A stretch of DNA of 39,499 nt from a virus. Location of the stretch: positions 1 through 39,499 of IMG/VR virus record IMGVR_UViG_3300047551_002958, one strand, 5' to 3'. Below are positions 36,601-39,499 of the stretch, piece by piece. Every line of letters starts with the position of its first letter. Positions within the stretch are counted from its first letter, which is position 1. The notes under the pieces were generated by a model that worked only from the letters and a program-made list of their open reading frames with translations, was not told where the DNA came from and searched no databases. A program made the translations under genes and the position numbers.

Positions 36601-39163
36601 CCTGGATATTCGGAAGCGTGGGGGCGATCGGCGTTTAACTGCTGCTGAGATCGATCGTTTCCGGGTAGATGGCAAACCATTGAGCAGCTATCCGATCACC
36701 AGTGAGTTCGGGCCGCGGTGGGGAACTCACCACGGAGGAGTGGACTTTGGAACGTCTGTAGGGCAAAAAATTACAACCACGGTTCCTGTAGAGCGGGTGA
36801 GCATGAGGGAACCCAGCCAGACCGGGGGCGGTGGTTATGTTGTGGATGTGCTGTTTGCTGACGGGTTGGAGGTGAGCCTACTGCACCTGAGCCCCGATAT
36901 TAAAACCGCAGGGGTAGGGCGATCGGCGGGGGGCTCGTCCCAAGGCGTTGCTAGGGTTTCTGGCAACAAGCAACTTACACCAGGACAGCTAGTTCAAGTT
37001 GCGCGGGCTGCGGGCTTTAGTGGTGACGACGCGGCTATCATGGCTGCTATTGCGATGGCAGAGTCTTCTGGAAACCCACGGGCACACAACCCTAATTACC
37101 CCGATAACAGTTATGGGTTGTGGCAGATCAACATGCTCGGAGGTATGGGGCCGGAGCGTCGAGCAGCATTTGGAATTAATAGCAATGAGGCATTGTTTGA
37201 TCCTGCTACAAATGCGGCAGCCGCTAAAAAAGTCTTTGACTGGCAGGGTTTTGGAGCGTGGAGCGTTTACAGCAGCGGTGCTTATCGGCAATTCCTAGAT
37301 GAAACTCGATCGGCTGCTAATGCTCCAGTTGCACCAGGGGCTACGGTTCCTCGTGCTGAAACTGCACAGGCTCAGGAACTGGCAAACAATATCCTAGGCA
37401 CTCAACGCAGCATGATCGCTACTGGGGAGGGTGAGCTATCGGTAGGCGTAATGAGCTTGCAACAGCAAGCACAGCAAACTATTCAAGAGATTCAGCAGTT
37501 TTTTGCTGACACAATGATAGATCTCTCACAGTCGTCTACCCAACTCACCAACCAAGTTCGGAACCTAGCACAACCGGATACACTCGAAACCCAACTGCGA
37601 TCGTCCCGTGAAACCTTTACCGGAATTAACCTGCAATTCAGGGATCAGATCTTAAAGGTTGGCAACTCCATTACTGAGCTAGAGGGGCAGATAACCCAGT
37701 ACGACAAGGTTCTGCAACAGCTAAAGGAATCTAACGATCCTTTAGATCAGGCACAGGTACCCGTACTGGAGGAATCGATCCGGTTGGCCAAGGTTTCCTT
37801 ACCTCAGCTTCAGGCTATGAAGTCGGAATTGGAGCGGGTACAGACTCAGGTACAAACCACGGCAGACAAAGAATATCAGTATCTTGCAGAAAAGATAAGG
37901 CTTGAAACTGAAAACGCACAGATTCAAATTGAACTAGAACAGGCTCAAACCGCTCGAAATTCAAAGCTAGAGACTGAACTGTCTATTCAACAGGAGCGTA
38001 ATAATTACGCGCTGCAAATCCTGGATAATGAGCGGGAACTGTCAGGACGGCCGGATGAATTGGCTCAACGGCTAGAGGCACTGCGAAAACAGGAGCAGAC
38101 TCGGATCAAAATCCTGCAACTGCAAGGGCAGGCACGGGAATTAGAGTCTAAACAGTTTGTTGCTGAACTAGACTCTCGTATTGCTGAAGCGGAAGCAACT
38201 CAGGCAGAGTCCTTTGGTGGCGATAACGGTATTTTTGGGTTTAGAGCTACAGAACTCCGAGAGCAAAACGCACTTCTTCAGGAGCAGTTGCGCTATGAGC
38301 AGGAGATCCTGGATCTGCGTATTCGCTATGTGGAGCAGCCAGACGTTCTAGGCGATATGCTGTCCAAGGCTGAACGCCTCAATACTCTAAACCTGCAAAA
38401 TATTGACAGTCAATTTAAGTCCCTAGGAGAAACGATCGCGGGGGTTGCTGAGGAAAACCTGGGGCAATTTTTTGAGGATATTTTTAGTGGAACTAAGTCT
38501 GCTGGTGAGGCGTTCCGCAATTTGGCTCAGAGTATTTTACGGTACTTTGCACAGATAGCGGCCCGCAATTTGACGCGGGGTATTTTCAGCAGGTTGGGCA
38601 GTATTTTTGGCGGTGCTTTTGGGGGTGGTGGCGTTGGCGCGTTTACGTCTCCCGGTGGTTGGAGCGGTTTCAAGTACGGTGGTACTGTTCCCAACTATGC
38701 TCAGGGTGGGCGGGTTCTGCCGGAGTTCGTTTCTGAGTTGTTAAAGGAGGCGGTTCCGGGGGTGAAAACCGCGTTTATCCGGGAGGGTAGTAAAGCGGCT
38801 CTTGGGGTGTTTACGCCTGGGGAGGAGGTTCTGAGTCTACGGACTGGGGAAGCTCAACGCTATCAACTCCTGAAGAAGTCTCTGGGAGATAACCCACTGC
38901 AAAGTATTATAGCGGGTTCTTTTGCCTTTGGCGGGACGGTGGGCATTAACCCGGAAATCCTGAGTGGTAATTTTGCTCTCAATTCACCGCGCCTGCCTAT
39001 AAGCAGTGTGGTACAAATGGGAGGGGGAAGATCGTCTTTTGGGGGGAATGTCACTATCAACTACGAAGTGAAAACTCCAGACGCTAACTCGTTCAGACGA
39101 TCGCAGTTTCAAATTGACAGAGACGCAACGATCGCGGCTCAGAAAGTATTGAACCGTAAATAG
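30605..39163 (+). CDS. Tape measure protein with lipase-like, M23-like and transglycosylase domains
   Basis: A 2852-residue protein (GTG at 30605; ATG two codons later at 30611 is equally likely). Order: helical N-terminus; alpha/beta-hydrolase domain about 285-480 with nucleophile elbow GHSAG (S390), D439 in GDNDYVV and H466 in GDHKL; long helical Gln-rich parts; SPSKVFQRIG motif near 1032; tape-measure domain about 1180-1370 (VLGKGKLSAEEVRGQLGEIP); hydrophobic segments about 1115-1150 and 1383-1445; M23-like domain about 1985-2100 (H1999, H2043xxxD2047, H2094); lytic transglycosylase domain about 2120-2220 (E2153 in AESSGNP, NSYGLWQIN); coiled coils; Gly-rich C-terminus. It sets tail length and is ejected into the envelope. 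At about 0.15 nm per residue it implies a tail near 400 nm. Confidence 0.93.
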   Translation: MDMAGTQKTYQVRFEVRGFSAVAKSFSALNKDMEQTLKSYRTIGNVQARDSRGRFVKNRFALSSNNRFSQSENSTRFSSQGGLLWDRQRGASVERTAIEYAANIQGSIIGEHISKALRVTSDRRQNIAGTRTVLRDAFEFALTSTMSGAFQRMGEAAIADPILNAMRQAFQENRKLEKRGIHPAIKGGSSGIGFAAKSVAFGGLQLIGSKFSEVLTEDLMRGFKRGFEKTGKNRAVNFEKLGESAGSFVSDPLAVAKDKIRERKISKLDDSLAEAEKLSRDQKVTVKPGKVKVFTVGGLGGSGIADYNENLARIGINPDIADIENTENPHTGTNIPLSDPLRFASDAILNKYVTNEIVKGQNQDAINLAAKVIAARRENPNARINLLGHSAGADIVQQAIAILEKGGYADNVQGIGVGGINIGTGFDVKNFRNIAGDNDYVVKATSAIGSQPTATDYGQVSKLGDHKLRTYFAHPDFIKSLDKDLQPTAVAKILDNFYEDMIQEYGNEALPVLEEALRDGLKFAGEFDRNFGNEETDRINQVLAKYHQQLGMPHQGINAKANPASIVNRQFERIEEVRSLFRGIHQQPDRGSPQQSYQVMSPDPLSPLNYQFMQPDPLNPVPLTTNAVNRVDQGNVDQQFDRVAEMMAGAKERARAMLPSQLAARQQGAPVRSNDVPQLVVAYQQKIIRSFKENLKAQMESMFASMEALAQSPTDDGGDEFANQLRLTIRQRAKGIFAAYTQAIRALEGVSVSADQVDNTTLDQVKTDFNAIVSEFQQAVTERVVETIGTLDALAQSYASEAPAAVAGAGGNRFVEDFNAQIDDQVMTFQANLDRLFGQVLETNAKKLDDLAALRAQMGLPRLASQRSLGDRYGERLQGLIQGAKTSAGQRIRGLIPGFESMDPKQRSEQLKKLRSEMAAGLNEFRRQMAAGDSATARKLGESLVQRIEAVRAAYDDLSKNFTGDKRAIGGSKAQLTKLSKELQQGLQSIAANATGSLAGEIESELNAIQAAGAGIGDALIEGTEDSLEISSPSKVFQRIGANIARGLGIGLRENLEEVKQDLTDNLSELGEESAFQATRVVNKFNDTGGFPGLDEKAAEGIDLVRDRLSGLAEEFPAIGQLVQIATQFGGSIALLMGAFSGLGKILQLSGFSTFISAIATLPDTAADAGRELQSLAIAFESVTGSSALSADAMEYISRTAEKFGISIRSAEEAYLGLVATTRGTELEGLQTDTIFEAFAQTAALRGLDEQQQQQMFTAVQQVLGKGKLSAEEVRGQLGEIPALAFQQTLAESLGVNLQQLDKLLSSGSLQSDAIFKVAQQYASANAQMAGSAETAQAAITRLDNAVIKLQRSFGSQFLEIQRKGALFFAGALEKLAGAAETIVKVFGTGLVVVLADVVLKFFASHLATKLLRIALVALGNAIAKLGPLLRQMAGGIVAVNVAIELWNVSLKQLELDDAEKGILNLSDAYTKLGGSIEGVTASTESMKVGLREIVEAAQSGNIGKALRLFVTAGADETREDLSGLGGFLERFKIPGGGALRRFFGTSTAEADLNRRLAFASAGGATSAQVQVDQQQAMKSADRMIQIEQQMVAIKTRRASLTAADGEELERTNELLKELREEYNGYLQQVSNARQNTQAQLTASKAMLDRLRADRAKDGLSEQEKRRLDAAIQETEQNIRVLENGQDALDQAVSRLDTSLSTFTTILARTAERIANIRERLTNEFNEYRAALIKTGLSLGSGDQTIRLELDRADFRELEAWIRTLRQESQRLTEQLQGPDLQPQVENLRKAALEENVEFGSAFFQRIANDTSAENREAAQALLQLQDLENQIAEGEVQLAQNTLQARQTIRDLNRQIADFIQQLTAELDGLLVDLREQVLNLAQSLRRTQLQKAIVGGSKGLFGSVVGSVQGFLDAAGQLAQQYLGQERRKLEFEQKKYDLGTRMREFIDSIGGATDAVQKFIQALGGGSAGAAVPSTARGGETFLGITGNSGRSTGPHLDIRKRGGDRRLTAAEIDRFRVDGKPLSSYPITSEFGPRWGTHHGGVDFGTSVGQKITTTVPVERVSMREPSQTGGGGYVVDVLFADGLEVSLLHLSPDIKTAGVGRSAGGSSQGVARVSGNKQLTPGQLVQVARAAGFSGDDAAIMAAIAMAESSGNPRAHNPNYPDNSYGLWQINMLGGMGPERRAAFGINSNEALFDPATNAAAAKKVFDWQGFGAWSVYSSGAYRQFLDETRSAANAPVAPGATVPRAETAQAQELANNILGTQRSMIATGEGELSVGVMSLQQQAQQTIQEIQQFFADTMIDLSQSSTQLTNQVRNLAQPDTLETQLRSSRETFTGINLQFRDQILKVGNSITELEGQITQYDKVLQQLKESNDPLDQAQVPVLEESIRLAKVSLPQLQAMKSELERVQTQVQTTADKEYQYLAEKIRLETENAQIQIELEQAQTARNSKLETELSIQQERNNYALQILDNERELSGRPDELAQRLEALRKQEQTRIKILQLQGQARELESKQFVAELDSRIAEAEATQAESFGGDNGIFGFRATELREQNALLQEQLRYEQEILDLRIRYVEQPDVLGDMLSKAERLNTLNLQNIDSQFKSLGETIAGVAEENLGQFFEDIFSGTKSAGEAFRNLAQSILRYFAQIAARNLTRGIFSRLGSIFGGAFGGGGVGAFTSPGGWSGFKYGGTVPNYAQGGRVLPEFVSELLKEAVPGVKTAFIREGSKAALGVFTPGEEVLSLRTGEAQRYQLLKKSLGDNPLQSIIAGSFAFGGTVGINPEILSGNFALNSPRLPISSVVQMGGGRSSFGGNVTINYEVKTPDANSFRRSQFQIDRDATIAAQKVLNRK

Positions 39164-39187
39164 AACTGTTAAACAGGAGAATTAACT

Positions 39188-39499
39188 ATGGCTTTCACGT
39201 TAAATGCAGGTGAATTTGACCTAGGGGACGGCTGTATTGGGCGGGGAACAATATTAGCAGGAGAATCTTATTCTGTGGGGACTGCTACCACCGGAATACA
39301 GGGCTTGCTCAATACCAGCGGGCTAGAAGGAATTTCTTATGAACAAACGTTTTTTACAACTGTAGGATACTTAAGTCAAAACACGTATCATAGATCTGTT
39401 TGCTTCAGAGAGAGTAACGATCTCTTGACTTCCGCTTTTGCTGTTGAAAATGCTAGAGCTTATGTTAGGGACGGTAATCCACCGGGATCAGTAGAACCT
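39188..39499 (+). CDS. Unidentified protein after the tape measure (partial, 5' end)
   Basis: ATG at 39188 with AGGAG 9 bases upstream, 24 bp after the tape measure stop; the frame is open for 104 codons to the window end. It starts MAFTLNAGEFDLGDGCIGRG and includes NTSGLEGISYEQTFFTTVGY. The position suggests a distal tail protein, but I recognise no family in the visible part. Confidence 0.6.
   Translation, partial: MAFTLNAGEFDLGDGCIGRGTILAGESYSVGTATTGIQGLLNTSGLEGISYEQTFFTTVGYLSQNTYHRSVCFRESNDLLTSAFAVENARAYVRDGNPPGSVEP

Noticed and set aside
1-39499. Window as a closed circular genome
   Set aside because: The open frame at the right end does not continue in phase into the coding frame at the left end, and no terminal overlap was seen.

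Overview
The window reads as a tailed bacteriophage (siphovirus) or prophage genome of a cyanobacterial host. Host evidence: the cyanobacterial HIP1 core CGATCG occurs in almost every kilobase on both coding strands, and several small genes (for example the ASCH protein) look cyanobacterial. Virion evidence is a nearly full structural set: large terminase, Nu1-like small terminase, gpW-like connector, portal, fused prohead protease and major capsid protein, head completion, tail terminator, tail tube, tail chaperones with a -1 frameshift, a 2852-residue tape measure, a DUF2163-like hub, an NlpC/P60 protein and a tail-tip protein. I see no integrase, reverse transcriptase, CRISPR array, dedicated lysis cassette or bacterial flanking gene. 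Both window ends cut through genes.

Layout. 1-2733: end of a rightward gene, then the leftward tail-tip gene and a small ribbon-helix-helix-like gene. 2852-6952: a tight rightward operon (HTH protein, ASCH protein, small protein, membrane-anchored P-loop ATPase, multi-pass membrane protein, full-length DnaN sliding clamp). 6960-10340: three single-gene rightward cassettes, each with promoter, small ORF and terminator, placed around the leftward large terminase. 10353-21097: long leftward head and tail operon; in transcription order gpW, portal, protease-capsid, small head proteins, repeat-bearing tail fibre, tail terminator, tube, chaperones, PAS protein. 21132-25364: rightward block with a Cro/CI-type regulator, micro-ORFs, fibre-like DUF2793 protein, repeat protein, small terminase, second HTH protein, ParB-like protein and C5 DNA methyltransferase. 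25400-30558: leftward block with a deaminase-fold protein, NlpC/P60, a Dam-type methyltransferase with a triplicated internal segment, zinc-ribbon protein, dCTP deaminase and a lectin-bearing hub; two tRNA genes lie inside it on the plus strand. 30605-39163: the tape measure, then the start of another gene.

How it works together: head and tail genes are split over both strands, so tape measure, chaperones, hub, NlpC/P60 and tail tip are not contiguous as they usually are. The most striking proteins are a tape measure carrying an alpha/beta-hydrolase (lipase-like) domain, a permuted-looking M23 peptidase and a lytic transglycosylase domain; a hub protein with an inserted C-type lectin domain; and a Dam methyltransferase with three copies of a recognition-region-like unit. 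The operon with its own sliding clamp, a membrane-tethered ATPase and a membrane partner is the best candidate for an undescribed system.
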